Shown in pieces: positions 36,441-50,944 of a DNA stretch of 64,000 nt (position 1 is the first letter of the stretch; each line of letters begins with the position of its first letter). Source of the stretch: Panulirus ornatus (lineage: Eukaryota > Arthropoda > Malacostraca > Decapoda > Palinuridae); the NCBI RefSeq assembly GCF_036320965.1, contig NC_092287.1, positions 10,467,797-10,531,796 on the forward strand, in the 5' to 3' direction. The position numbers and the translations under genes are program-made. The notes below the pieces were generated by a model. It was not told where the DNA came from. It searched no databases and saw nothing but the letters and a program-made list of their open reading frames with translations.

Positions 36441-38353
36441 GGTATGATAGTGTTTGGTACTGGCTAACCTCGGCGGGAGAAGACCTAGCACCCTTGGGAT
36501 TCGAACTCATCCATAGACGTGATTTAGAAGCGTTCTGATTGGTCAAGCAGTTGCTAAAAGAGGCTGTTCGATGAATCTTAACGTCGTTGGCGGAAGATTT
36601 GGTCTGTCTGTAGGTCGAGAGCTGGTCAGATTCAAGCTTTCCTTAAGACCTTGATAGGAAAGAGTCAGCAAAATGTTTCCTGCATGTTCTTGAAGTGTGA
36701 AATGGATAGAATTACCACACACTGTCATCAAGGGAGAAGCCGGTTATAACTGCGTCATGAGCAGGAAGTCCTGAGTGTTCTGGACGAGGAGCGACATCTT
36801 GGGAGAAAGGAATTTTAATGAGACTAAACAGGGAAGACGTGGTAATTCCGCTGCAGGCGGAGAGGGTGAGGACGACTGTGACGAAGGACAAGACCCATAG
36901 TGACGAGTCGATCTCTCTCAGGGCAGGCGAGGTGCCAGAGAGAGAGAGAGAGAGAGGGGGGGAGGGGACTTCCTGAGACAGCTGTCCATCCCTGCTTCAC
37001 AGCCTCGAATCCTCAGCCTTAGATCGAACCACCATTTCAGCCTCATATGAACCCATGAGGGACACAAGACTTCTCACCTTTTAAACCCCCCGCAAGAGCA
37101 GATGAGAATTCCCGGAACCTCAACTGAGAAAAGAATGACGCTTCAGAAACCGAATGAAATGTACTGAAAAGGTAACATGAACTGCACTGGGAAACAACAA
37201 CAGTTGTTTGAGAAAGAACTTTTACTCCGATTGGCAGATGGTATGGAAAATACCGCACAACATATATGCAGAGAAGCTGCCTTCCTCTGGTGATATTGCC
37301 TTCGATCGTTTGGCACAACAAGATAGATTGAGGGACTGTGTTAAGACCACGCAACGAACAAACCAGGTAGGATCGCCTTCAAAGACCACACAACGAACAA
37401 ACCAGGTAGGATCGCCTTCCTTTAAGAAAAGCTCAAACTGTTCCGGATCCCTGGAAGCAACAATAGAGACACTGTAGTGAGAAAAAACGCAAACATATAC
37501 GCCGAACACGAAGCTCTCTCTTCGTGATGAAATGAAGACATATAAGATGGAGGTGCCTGAGCGATGTGGCAGAAAATGCTCAGACGGATTCGCAACACTA
37601 CATCCCACAACAGTTCCATGGAACTCTCGTCTTGCACCATCCAGCAACCCTGTCGTTGGGATTAACAAACAATACAGCCACGAGAATCAAATATTCTTTA
37701 CCACACAGAGGATTGAGAATAAACCTACTTCAAGGTTTCGAAACAAGCTTCACAGGCGTCAAAGGAATTGTCAAGGACAGTGACAGATTACGGGCGACTG
37801 ACCGTGTGACAGAGGTTCAGGATTTGACACAGTAACTGGACTACTTCCCAAAGAGCGAACCGTAACAAAGTGGATGACAAAACGAGTGAAGAATTTCGTG
37901 CATTTGACAGAGTGATAGGATTACCGGGGCCGCCCTCAAGATTACAAGAGTGAAGCTGCAAACAAACGTTTGGTACTGGAAATCACTTTACTTGTAATTG
38001 AATTATGTATCATCGCGATCGTGTGAAATTCCTTCAATTTGTAATGTTACTTCTTTGATATCTTTATACGTTAGCCAAGACGGTACGGACAACTGAGGCC
38101 CTACTCAAGGTCATCTTATTAACGCTCTGTGTATACCTAGCCTAAGCCAGGTACCCGTTTTATTGACCGGGAAACGGCGGACAAGTATGATGAAGAGAGA
38201 GAATTTTTGTTGTCCCTTTCAAACTCTTCTTTTGATTGTAATTCTATTTATGTCACTGTTTCCGTTGATTTTCTAATGTAATTGCAGTCTGTAAATTTTC
38301 TAGATTTGTGTATGAATTTCCGTTTTTTACGATCGTAAAGTGGAATGGTAAAG

Positions 38354-38356
<3 letters not shown>
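36441..38356. other. Unassigned non-repetitive region
   Basis: About 1.9 kb of balanced composition, free of microsatellites except a short GA run at 36938-36960. One 34-bp direct duplication at about 37350-37413 (AACCAGGTAGGATCGCCTTC twice). No coding domain recognised. Confidence 0.4.

Positions 38357-38421
<65 letters not shown>
38357..38421. repeat. (AT)n microsatellite
   Basis: About 32 AT units ending at a LINE 5' truncation. Confidence 0.97.
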
Positions 38422-40572
<2,151 letters not shown>

Positions 40573-40583
40573 CAAAAAAAAAA

Positions 40584-40689
<106 letters not shown>

Positions 40690-40690
<1 letters not shown>

Positions 40691-40856
40691 TCTGTGTGTG
40701 TGTATATATATATGTATACGTTGAGATGTATAGGTATGTATGTGTGCGTTTGTGGACGTGTATGTATATACATGTGCATGTGGGTGGGTTGGGCCATTCT
40801 TTCGTTTGCTTTCTTGCGCTACCTAGCTAATGCGGTAGAAAGCGAGAAAGCACGAT
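40690..40856 (+). mobile_element. RTE-like LINE, 3' tail fragment
   Basis: Last part of the 3' UTR (TATACGTTGAGATGTATAGG, GTGGGTTGGGCCATTCTTTC) to a mutated end block (GCTAATGCGGTAGAAAGCGA). Confidence 0.78.
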
Positions 40857-40877
40857 AGAATAATAAATAGTATATTA

Positions 40878-41239
40878 TACTTAACCGCCGTTTCCCGCGT
40901 TAGTGAGGTATCGTAAGGAAGCAGACGAGGAATAGCCCAACCCACCCACATACACATGTATATACATAAACGCCCACACACGCCCATATACATTTCAACG
41001 TATACATGCATATACATACAAAGACATGTACATATATACACATGTATAGATCCATACTTACTGCCTTCATCCATTCTCGTCGCCACCCCGCCACACACGA
41101 AATAGTATCCCCCACCCAGCGATTCAGCACCAGGAATGGACAAAATAGGCCACATTCGTTCACACTCAGTCTCTAGTTGTCATGCGTAACGCACCGACAC
41201 CACAGCTCCCTTTCCACATCCAGGCGCCACACAAAATTC
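40878..41239 (-). mobile_element. RTE-like LINE, 3' UTR fragment
   Basis: Antisense 3' UTR from CCGCCGTTTCCCGCGTTAGT to CCACATCCAGGCGCCACAC. It faces the tail fragment just upstream and abuts the PLE piece. Confidence 0.8.
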
Positions 41240-41474
41240 TCCTGGATGCATCTATAAAGTGCCATGTAGAAATTGTGATAAGTTTTATGTTGGGCAGATT
41301 GGTAAGGATCTTTCTCTTAGACTTAAGCAACATACATATAGTATAAGAACAAGACAAGAATCAAATGCCTTGTTTAATCACGTTAAAAACTATGGTCATT
41401 GTATTGACTGGAGTAATGCCATCTCCGTTATTAACTCTAACTCCAGTACCACAAGAAATATCATTGAATCTTGT
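41240..41474 (+). pseudogene. PLE GIY-YIG endonuclease fragment
   Basis: The frame from 41244 reads GCIYKVPCRNCDKFYVGQIG, then KDLSLRLKQHTYSIRTRQES, NALFNHVKNYGHCIDW and NIIESC. GCIY...FYVGQIG is the GIY-YIG signature with the Cys pairs usual in Penelope-like elements. This 78-codon piece is unbroken but lacks the RT. It is sandwiched between two antisense LINE fragments. Confidence 0.86.
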
Positions 41475-41911
41475 TCTTATTCACATTTACTCTCAACTTT
41501 CTCCTTTCACACACTTTTGCAGACTCAGTCACCAACCTCTGCAGTTTCTCACCCGAATCAGCCACAAGTGCGGTATCATCAGCGAACAACAACTGACTCA
41601 CTTCCCAACCCTCTCATCCACAACAGACTGCATACTTGCCCCTCTCTTCAAATCTCTTGCATTCACCTCCCTAACAACCCCATCCATATACAAATCAAAC
41701 GACCATGGGGACATGACTCACCCCTGCCGCAGACCGACCTTCACTGGAAACCAATCACTTTCCTCTCTTCCTACTCGTACTCATGCCTTACATCCTTGGT
41801 AAAAACTTTTCACTGCTTCCAGCAACTTACTTCCCACACCATATACTCTTAAAACCTTCCACAAAGCATCTCTATCAACCCTATAATATGCCTCCTCCAA
41901 TACCATAAATG

Positions 41912-41916
<5 letters not shown>
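41470..41916 (-). mobile_element. RTE-like LINE, RT core fragment
   Basis: Antisense RT from the VNKSK region back to MDLEKAYDRV-type codons, including CATCAGCGAACAAC (FADD). The junction with the PLE fragment shares CTTGTTCTTA-like microhomology. It ends at CATAAATGCTATATAT, in (AT)n. Confidence 0.84.

Positions 41917-41971
<55 letters not shown>
41914..41971. repeat. (AT)n microsatellite
   Basis: About 29 AT units. Confidence 0.97.
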
Positions 41972-41975
<4 letters not shown>

Positions 41976-42261
41976 CTTCAGCGGGAGGAGCTTGCTCAGA
42001 GTACACCCATCTGTTGTCCCAGTAATTGGGTGATTTGCGATCGTTCACGTAAATTACTTGCCTTACATGGAAGTCAGCGATTCTTTTTTCCTTTCTGGTT
42101 CCTCCGACCTAGTTTTCAATGTAATTGTATTTTCGATTACTTTTCCATCCTGTAATTACCTCGTTTTAATTGTAACTGTTTGAAGCTATTATCAGTAATG
42201 AATAGCTTTGCTGTTTAAAAGCGCAGTCTCTCTCTTGAAATTTATAGTAGGATTAATGAAA

Positions 42262-44692
42262 AGAAAGGAGAGGCTGCTCTCACTACCAGAGGGAGAGGAG
42301 AGGCTGCTCTCACTACCCGAGGGAGAGGTGAGGCTGCTCTCACTACCAGAGGGAGAGGAGAGGCTGCTCTCACTACCCGAGGGAGAGGTGAGGCTGCTCT
42401 CACTACCCGAGGGAGAGGTGACGGTGCTCTCACTACCCGAGGGAGAGGTGAGGCTGCTCTCACTACCCGAGGGAGAGGTGAGGCTGCTCTCACTACCAGA
42501 GGGAGAGGAGAGGCTGCTCTCACTACCCGAGGGAGAGGTGAGGCTGCTCTCACTACCCGAGGAGAGGTGCCGCTGCTCTCACTACCAGAGTGAGAGGCGA
42601 GGCTGCTCTCACTACCCGAGGGAGAGGTGAGGCTGCTCTCACTACCAGAGGGAGAGGTGAGGCTGCTCTCACTACCCGAGGGAGAGGTGCCGCTGCTCTC
42701 ACTACCAGAGGGAGAGGAGAGGCTGCTCTCACTACCAGAGGGAGAGGTGAGGCTGCTCTCACTACCAGAGGGAGAGGTGAGGCTGCTCTCACTACCAGAG
42801 GGAGAGGTGAGGCTGCTCTCACTACCAGAGGGAGAGGTGAGGCTGCTCTCACTACCAGAGGGAGAGGTGAGGCTGCTCTCACTACCAGAGTGAGAGGCGA
42901 GGCTGCTCTCACTACCAGAGGGAGAGGTGAGGCTGCTCTCACTACCCGAGGGAGAGGTGAGGCTGCTCTCACTACCCGAGGGAGAGGTGCCGCTGCTCTC
43001 GCTACCCGAGGGAGAGGTGAGGCTGCTCTCACTACCAGAGGGAGGGATGACGCTGCTCTCACTACCCGAGGGAGAGGTGAGGCTGCTCTCACTGCTAGAG
43101 GGAGAGGTGAGGCTGCTCTCACTACCTGAGGGAGAGGTGAGGCTGCTCTCACTAGCAGTGGGAGAGGTGACGCTGCTCCCACTACCAGAGGAAGAGGTGA
43201 GGCTGCTCTCACTACCAGAGGGAGAGGTGAGGCTGCTCTCACTACCCGAGGGAGAGGTGAGGCTGCTCTCACTACCAGAGGGAGAGGTGAGGCTGCTCTC
43301 ACTACCCGAGGGAGAGGTGAGGCTGCTCTCACTACCAGAGGAGAGGTGAGGCTGCTCTCACTACCCGAGGGAGAGGTGAGGCTGCTCTCACTACCTGCCC
43401 CCCCCGAGGAGAGGTGAGGCTGCTCTCCACTACCCGAGGAGGAGGTGAGGCTGCTCTCACTACCAGAGGGAGAGGTGAGGCTGCTCTCACTACCCGAGGG
43501 AGAGGTGAGGCTGCTCTCACTACCAGAGGAGAGGTGAGGCTGCTCTCACTACCAGAGGGAGAGGTGAGGCTGCTCTCACTACCAGAGGGAGAGGTGAGGC
43601 TGCTCTCACTACCAGAGGGAGAGGTGAGGCTGCTCTCACTACCCGAGGGAGAGGTGAGGCTGCTCTCACTACCTGAGGGAGAGGTGAGGCTGCTCTCACT
43701 ACCCGAGGGAGAGGTGAGGCTGCTCTCACTACCAGAGGGAGAGGTGTCGCTGCTCTCACTACCAGAGGGAGAGGTGAGGCTGCTCTCACTACCAGAGGGA
43801 GAGGTGAGCGCTGCTCTCACTACCAGAGGGAGAGGTGAGGCTGCTCTCACTACCAGAGGGAGAGGAGAGGCTGCTCTCACTACCAGAGGGAGAGGTGAGG
43901 CTGCTCTCACTACCCGAGGGAGAGGTGAGGCTGCTCTCACTACCAGAGGGAGAGGTGAGGCTGCTCTCACTACCAGAGGGAGAGGTGAGGCTGCTCTCAC
44001 TACCAGAGGGAGAGGTGAGGCTGCTCTCACTACCAGAGGGAGAGGTGAGGCTGCTCTCACTACCAGAGGGAGAGGTGAGGCTGCTCTCACTACCAGAGGG
44101 GAGAGGTGAGGCTGCTCTCACTACCAGAGGGAGAGGTGAGGCTGCTCTCACTACCAGAGGGAGAGGTGAGGCTGCTCTCACTACCAGAGGGAGAGGTGAG
44201 GCTGCTCTCACTACCAGAGGGAGAGGTGAGGCTGCTCTCACTACCAGAGGGAGAGGTGAGGCTGCTCTCACTACCCGAGGGAGAGGTGAGGCTGCTCTCA
44301 CTACCAGAGGGAGAGGTGTCGCTGCTCTCACTACCCGAGGGAGAGGTGAGGCTGCTCTCACTACCAGAGGGAGGGGTGAGGCTGCTCTCACTACCCGAGG
44401 GAGAGGTGAGGCTGCTCTCACTACCAGAGGGAGAGGTGAGGCTGCTCTCACTACCAGAGGGAGAGGTGAGGCTGCTCTCACTACCCGAGGGAGAGGAGAG
44501 GCTGCTCTCACTACCAGAGGGAGAGGTGAGGCTGCTCTCACTACCCGAGGGAGAGGTGAGGCTGCTCTCACTACCCGAGGAAGAGGTGAGGCTGCTCTCA
44601 CTACCAGAGGGAGAGGTGCCGCTGATCTCACTACCCGAGGGAGAGGTGACGCTGCTCTCATTTCCAGAGGGAGAGGAGATACTGCTTTCACC

Positions 44693-44698
<6 letters not shown>
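42262..44698. repeat. Large minisatellite, 30-bp unit (about 80 copies)
   Basis: Head-to-tail copies of GAGGCTGCTCTCACTACC followed by AGAGGGAGAGGT or CGAGGGAGAGGT. The A/C difference alternates irregularly. A few copies have GTGCCGCTG, GTGTCGCTG or GTGACGCTG, and single-base indels at about 42560, 43340, 43400-43435, 43520, 43808 and 44100 shift the phase. Because 30 is a multiple of three, five of six frames stay open, giving RAASPLPLVV-, LLSLPEGEVR- and EAALTTRGRG-type peptides. These are not genes. Confidence 0.97.

Positions 44699-44757
<59 letters not shown>
44696..44757. repeat. (GA)n microsatellite
   Basis: About 30 GA units, growing directly out of the last AGAGGGAGAGG-type unit. 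Confidence 0.97.
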
Positions 44758-44760
<3 letters not shown>

Positions 44761-44859
44761 GAGTCCTCTCACTGTGTCAATTTTCTTGTGGCTTCTTAGA
44801 TTGTGTGTTTGTTGCGTGCAAGAGGGGCGTAGGTAGCATGACAGTTGTTAATGGGCGGT

Positions 44860-45778
44860 AATGCTTGTGCTCCAGATGGGACTGTGGTCTGTAATGTGTT
44901 CTACGTCTCGTGTGTGAGGCAGGAACGAGTAGTGTACTAAGGATATGAGAGTGTGTCGAGTATGTTCGAGGTGTGGTGGAGTGTGTTCAGGGTGTGGCAT
45001 AATGCTCCAGTGTGTAGGGGGTGTATCGATTATGTTCAGGGTATGTTAAGGGCATGGGACTATGTCGAGTGTGTTGAGGGCATGGGAGTGTGTTGAGTAT
45101 GTTAAGAGTATGACGAGTGTGTTTAGGGTATGTGAGTGTTTTTCCAGGTTAATAAGAGTGTGAAGTTGTTCGATTGCGTACTTAGAGTGTGTTTGTATAA
45201 CGAGTTTATGAGTGCGTCGAATATGTTGAAAATCTGAGAGGATGTCGAGTCTGTGGTGGTGTGTGTTGAGTGTGTGTCGTGTATGTGAGTGTGTCGAGTG
45301 TGAGATTTTGTTGAGTGTATGGGTGTGTTAAGCGTATGGGATTTTGTCGAGTGTGTTGAATATATGACTCTAGGGAGCAGAGCAAAGAGTCTGTGAGTGA
45401 GATTTAGAGTAAGATAGAGTGTGTGAGGAAAGGGGATAAAAGGCCTTAAATAGAACAGAAACAATACAGGTGAGTGAGAGAGTGCGTTAGAGTGATATAT
45501 ATTGCAGCAGATGTAATTAGAGTGTGGTGGAATGAGTAGAGACTGCGTTTGAGTATGAATACGGCGGGGGAAAGAGTGCGTTCGAGTGAGTGAGGGAGGG
45601 TGGAAGAGAGTAAGAGAGTGTGGTAGAGAGTATGTTAGAGTGTGACAATATGAAGGGGATGCTTTTGAGTAAATATGTGAGTGGGTGAGTGAGTACGGTA
45701 GAGTGAGTTAGAATGAGTGTGTGAGGGAGAGGTAAGCCTGGCTGTGAGAGGATCTTACGAAGAACAGCAGCAGCTACG

Positions 45779-45780
<2 letters not shown>
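44860..45780. repeat. Degenerate GTGTG/GAGTGTG-rich region
   Basis: Loosely repeated motifs such as GAGTGTGTTGAGTGTGT and GGGTATG with no fixed period. A decayed tandem region with no coding evidence. Confidence 0.6.
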
Positions 45781-46595
<815 letters not shown>

Positions 46596-46602
46596 CCTGT
46601 TG

Positions 46603-47055
46603 GGTACGCTAAAGCTGTCCATACATCTCACGCTGTATCATAACCCTTGGGGTCTGGGTGCGCTAAAGCTGTCCATACATCTCACGCTGTATCATAACCC
46701 TTGGGGTCTGAGCACGCTAAAGCTGTTGGCCTCAATGTAGGTATATACTTCTGTCTGGTACGCTAAAGCTGTACGTACATCTAGTGCTGTATCAGAATCC
46801 TAGGGTCTGGCACGCTTAAGCTGTTAATGGCCATGTACTCCTATGTGCTGCGCTAAAGCTGTACGTTCATCTAATGATGTAACATAATCCCCCTAGGGTT
46901 TGGCAGGCTAAAGCGGCGCGTTTAAGCTGTATATCTCAACTGTAATATACTCTAGTCCCACTAAAGTTGTATGTCTTCTGGTGTAGCATAATGCTACTGG
47001 TACGCTAAAGCTGTGTATGTCATCCTGGCACGCTAAAGCTGTTTATTGTAAGGCT
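46603..47055. repeat. Degenerate tandem repeat, 50-60 bp unit
   Basis: About eight copies marked by ACGCTAAAGCTGT, followed by CATACATCT...GCTGTATCATAA and CCTTGGGGTCTG. Two adjacent copies (46608-46710) are nearly identical; the others have decayed. Confidence 0.85.
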
Positions 47056-47123
47056 TTAGCCTCGCCACTTATATTTGTTGCTTGATGAGCTTTTCATAGC
47101 ATGATGTGAGGCGACAGTAACTA

Positions 47124-48690
47124 TGAGTTCATTGTATGAGGAAATACTAACTGTGAGTGTATGGTATGAGGAAATACTATGAGTGTATGGTATGAGGAAT
47201 ACTAACTGTGAGTGTATGGTATGAGGAAATACTCACTGTGAGTGTATGGTATGAGGCAGTACTAACTGTGAGTGTATGGTATGAGGAAATACTAACTGTG
47301 AGTGTATGGTATGAGGAATACTCACTGTGAGTGTATGGTATGAGGGAATACTCACTGTGAGTGTATGGTATGAGGGAATACTCACTGTGAGTGTATGGTA
47401 TGAGGGAATACTCACTGTGAGTGTATGGTATGAGGAATACTAACTGTGAGTGTATGGTATGAGGAAATACTAACTGTGAGTGTATGGTATGAGGAAATAC
47501 TAACTGTGAGTGTATGGTATGAGGAAATACTAACTGTGAGTGTATGGTATGAGGAAATACTAACTGTGAGTGTATGGTATGAGGAAATACTAACTGTGAG
47601 TGTATGGTATGAGGAATACTAACTGTGAGTGTATGGTATGAGGAAATACTAACTGTGAGTGTATGGTATGAGGAAATACTAACTGTGAGTGTATGGTATG
47701 AGGAAATACTAACTGTGAGTGTATGGTATGAGGAAATACTAACTGTGAGTGTATGGTATGAGGAAATACTAACTGTGAGTGTATGGTATGAGGAAATACT
47801 AACTGTGAGTGTATGGCATGAGGGAATACTAACTGTGAGTGTATGGTATGAGGCAATACTAACTGTGAGTGTATGGTATGAGGAAATACTATGAGTGTAT
47901 GGTATGAGGGAATACTCACTGTGAGTATATGGTTTGAGGAAATACTATGAGTGTATGGTATGAGGGAATACTCACTGTGAGTGTATGGTATGAGGAAATG
48001 CTAACTGTGAGTGTATGGTATGAGGAAATACTAACTGTGAGTGTATGGTATGAGGGAATACTAACTGTGAGTGTATGGTATGAGGGAATACTAACTGTGA
48101 GTGTATGGTATGAGGCAATACTAACTGTGAGTGTATGGTATGAGGAAATACTAACTGTGAGTGTATGGTATGAGGCAATACTAGCTGTGAGTGTATGGTA
48201 TGAGGAAATACTAACTGTGAGTGTATGGTATGAGGGAATACTAACTGTGAGTGTATGGTATGAGGCAATACTAGCTGTGAGTGTATGGTATGAGGAAATA
48301 CTAACTGTGAGTGTATGGTATGAGGTAATACTAGCTGTGAGTGTATGGTATGAGAAAATACTAACTGTGAGTGTATGGTATGAGGCAATACTAACTGTGA
48401 GTGTATGGTATGAGGAAATACTAACTGTGAGTGTATGGTATGAGGGAATACTAACTGTGAGTGTATGATATGAGGGAATACTAACTGTGAGTGTATGGTA
48501 TGAGGAAATACTAACCGTGAGTGTATGGTATGAGGCAATACTAACCGTGGGTGTATGGTATGAGGAAATACTAACCGTGAGTGTGTGGTATGAGGCAGTA
48601 CTAACTGTGAGTGTATGGTATGAGGAAATACTAACTGTGAGTGTATGGTGTGAGGAAATACTCACCGTGAGTGTATGGTATGAGGCAACA
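47124..48690. repeat. Minisatellite, 30-bp unit (about 50 copies)
   Basis: Copies of GAGTGTATGGTATGAGGAAA followed by TACTAACTGT. Variants GGCAATAC, GGGAATAC, ACTCACTG and ACTAGCTG recur in blocks, and 27- to 29-bp copies occur at about 47180, 47320 and 47890. The unit length is a multiple of three, so SVWYEEILTV- and IPSYHTLTVS-type frames stay open on both strands without being genes. Confidence 0.96.
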
Positions 48691-49075
48691 CAATAGAATG
48701 CGTGTAAGATATGAGGTAAAACTAAAAGATTTATGTCCATCATATAAGGCAATACTAACGGACTGATTTCAAGATATGGGGTAACACTAAAGACTGGGGC
48801 AACACTGTGTTGATCATATGAAGTAATACTTAAAAACTGAGTTCAGTACAGTAGCAACATCAACAGACTGAGTTTATAACATGAGGCATCACTCAGGACT
48901 TAATATGAGGCCACATTAACAAACTTGAGTGCATGATATAACACTAACAGACACACTCAGTGTATGATTGTAAAGCAACATTAACAGACTAACTGCATGA
49001 TATGAACTAACACTTGCACACTGAGTGCATAATATTTTGAGGCGAGACTGATAGACATGTTGAGTGCATAATTTT
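48691..49075. repeat. Decayed right flank of the 30-bp array
   Basis: Poorly conserved copies (CACTAACAGAC, GAGTGCATGATAT, ATGAGGCAAC) with spacing of about 30-35 bp continue the array motif for nearly 400 bp. Confidence 0.65.
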
Positions 49076-50554
49076 CAATTCGCTCCAAATCAAACATGAG
49101 CGTTCGTAGTCATTCTCAAGTACTCTATGATCTTCTAATGTACTTCAGATTCATAGGTGTGATATTTTCTTTTTACTTTCTTTTTTTTTTTAAGAAAGAT
49201 GCACTTAATTTTCCTTATGACAACCTCTCCAATTCGCCATCGCCACCACTGACATCGGCTCATTTGTCACCGTAAACATCGCTACTCCTGAAACCGTCAC
49301 AAAATAGTTATACACTTATATAATTATTCTACCTCACTGTATGCCAGCCAGTTCGATTTCCAGTCATTCGATATCATCGAATTCGTCATAAATTAAGACC
49401 GTTTTCAGTTTGTCTCGTTTGTTTCGTTATTACAATTTCAAATCAATACTCTTTTGGTGGAACTGAGTTGAAAATACATAGAGGTAATGCAAATTTTATG
49501 TCCATCCATGCGAGCCTTTGCCAAGGCTGCTGCTGCTGTTCTGGGCTGTTTCCGTGACGCGTCTCGTAGCGTCACCACTTGTTTCCAAGCCAAGCTGTAT
49601 CGATTCACTGTACCCTAACGCACTGGAATGTACGTGCGTCCCAGGGCACAGACTGCTTGAAAACTGAAGCATCTTGTGCCCTGCTTTGAAGAAGTGTGGG
49701 TAAAGACCAGCATGTGCAAAGACCAGTATATATATAATACCCTTGGCTGGTAAGACAGCCCACAAAGCCATCATCTTTATGAATTAGAGATGATAAGGCG
49801 CATTGAGGTAGGTTAAAAAAAGACAAAAATCAGCCACTTTGTAAAGGCTCTATAGTGATTACCATCAAGCGAGAGAAAGAACAAATAAAAGAACAAAGTG
49901 CGTTACATCGTTAGGTCCAACCAGATTATCAAGGCAAATACGAGCGAACTGAGAGAAATCCTGGAACACATGCTATTTGTCTGGTTTGAAGGGGATGAGA
50001 ACTAGCGAAATATACCGCTCAGAACCTTAATAATTCACGAGAAGGTAAGATTATTGTTTGAGGGTATGAGGGATGAACAAGGAAGAGGCTTTCGGGTACT
50101 TGTTTTTTTTATCTTTCTTTTTGGTGCTAGGAGGAGGCCATGTGAATGGGTTCGAGAAACGACATAAGTGAACAACGTCAGCATGGGTGGGGAAGCTGCA
50201 AAGCCCAGACACTTTTGTTGCAAGAGTATGTCATGTAGAATTAAAGATCATTGAAGTTGATAGCTTCTCACCACAGCAAGTACATAATGTTGATGAAAGT
50301 GGCCTGCCCCGAAAGTGTAAGCCATCTCGAACTTTTATTTTCAAGGAATAAAAGTCTGTAAACTAGGCTTTTAAGCAGCCAAAGATTACTTGGCGCTTCT
50401 TCTGGTTAGCAATGCTGTTTGGTGGACGTGAAGTTATCAGCAACTTCCTCAGTGGGCTAACTTACACCATCATACGTGTTAAAAACTTTTATCTTTATTT
50501 TCTTCTTTTATTGCAAGTCTGGAGCCAATTTTTGTGAATTAACACCCCGTTTAC

Positions 50555-50560
<6 letters not shown>
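49076..50560. other. Unassigned unique region
   Basis: About 1.5 kb with no tandem repeat and no recognisable transposon. Frames up to 92 codons exist but match no family I know. Confidence 0.4.

Positions 50561-50628
<68 letters not shown>
50561..50628. repeat. (AT)n microsatellite
   Basis: About 34 AT units. Confidence 0.97.
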
Positions 50629-50632
<4 letters not shown>

Positions 50633-50865
50633 GGGGATAGGGGAGAAAGAATACTTCCCACCTATTCCCTGCGTGTCGTAGAAGGCGACTAAATGGGGAG
50701 GGAGCGGGGGGCTGGAAATCCTCCCCTTTTTTTTTTTTTTTTGATTTTCCAAAAGAAGGAACAGAAAAGGGGGCCAGGTGAGGATTTGCCTCAGAGGCCC
50801 AGTCCTCTTCTTAACGCTACCTTGCTAATGCGGGAAATGGCGAATAGTTTGAAAGAAAAGATGAA

Positions 50866-50867
<2 letters not shown>
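50628..50867 (+). mobile_element. SINE-like 240-bp repeat, copy
   Basis: Complete sense copy from CCCTGGGGATAGGGGAG to GGCGAATAGTTTGAAAGAAA. AT tracts on both sides. Confidence 0.84.

Positions 50868-50942
<75 letters not shown>
50868..50942. repeat. (AT)n microsatellite
   Basis: About 37 AT units. Confidence 0.97.

Positions 50943-50944
<2 letters not shown>

Noticed and set aside
36485..36560. Antisense tRNA or SINE from the box B-like GAGTTCGAATCCC
   Set aside because: No convincing box A at the right distance and no cloverleaf could be drawn.
42208..44861. Long frames (up to 327 codons) across the 30-bp array on both strands
   Set aside because: A unit of 30 bp keeps most frames open by arithmetic. 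Frames change wherever a single-base indel occurs, and there is no non-repeat domain.
47233..48752. Repeat peptides of the SVWYEEILTV and IPSYHTLTVS type
   Set aside because: Same cause: a unit divisible by three read on both strands, with no start or splice context.
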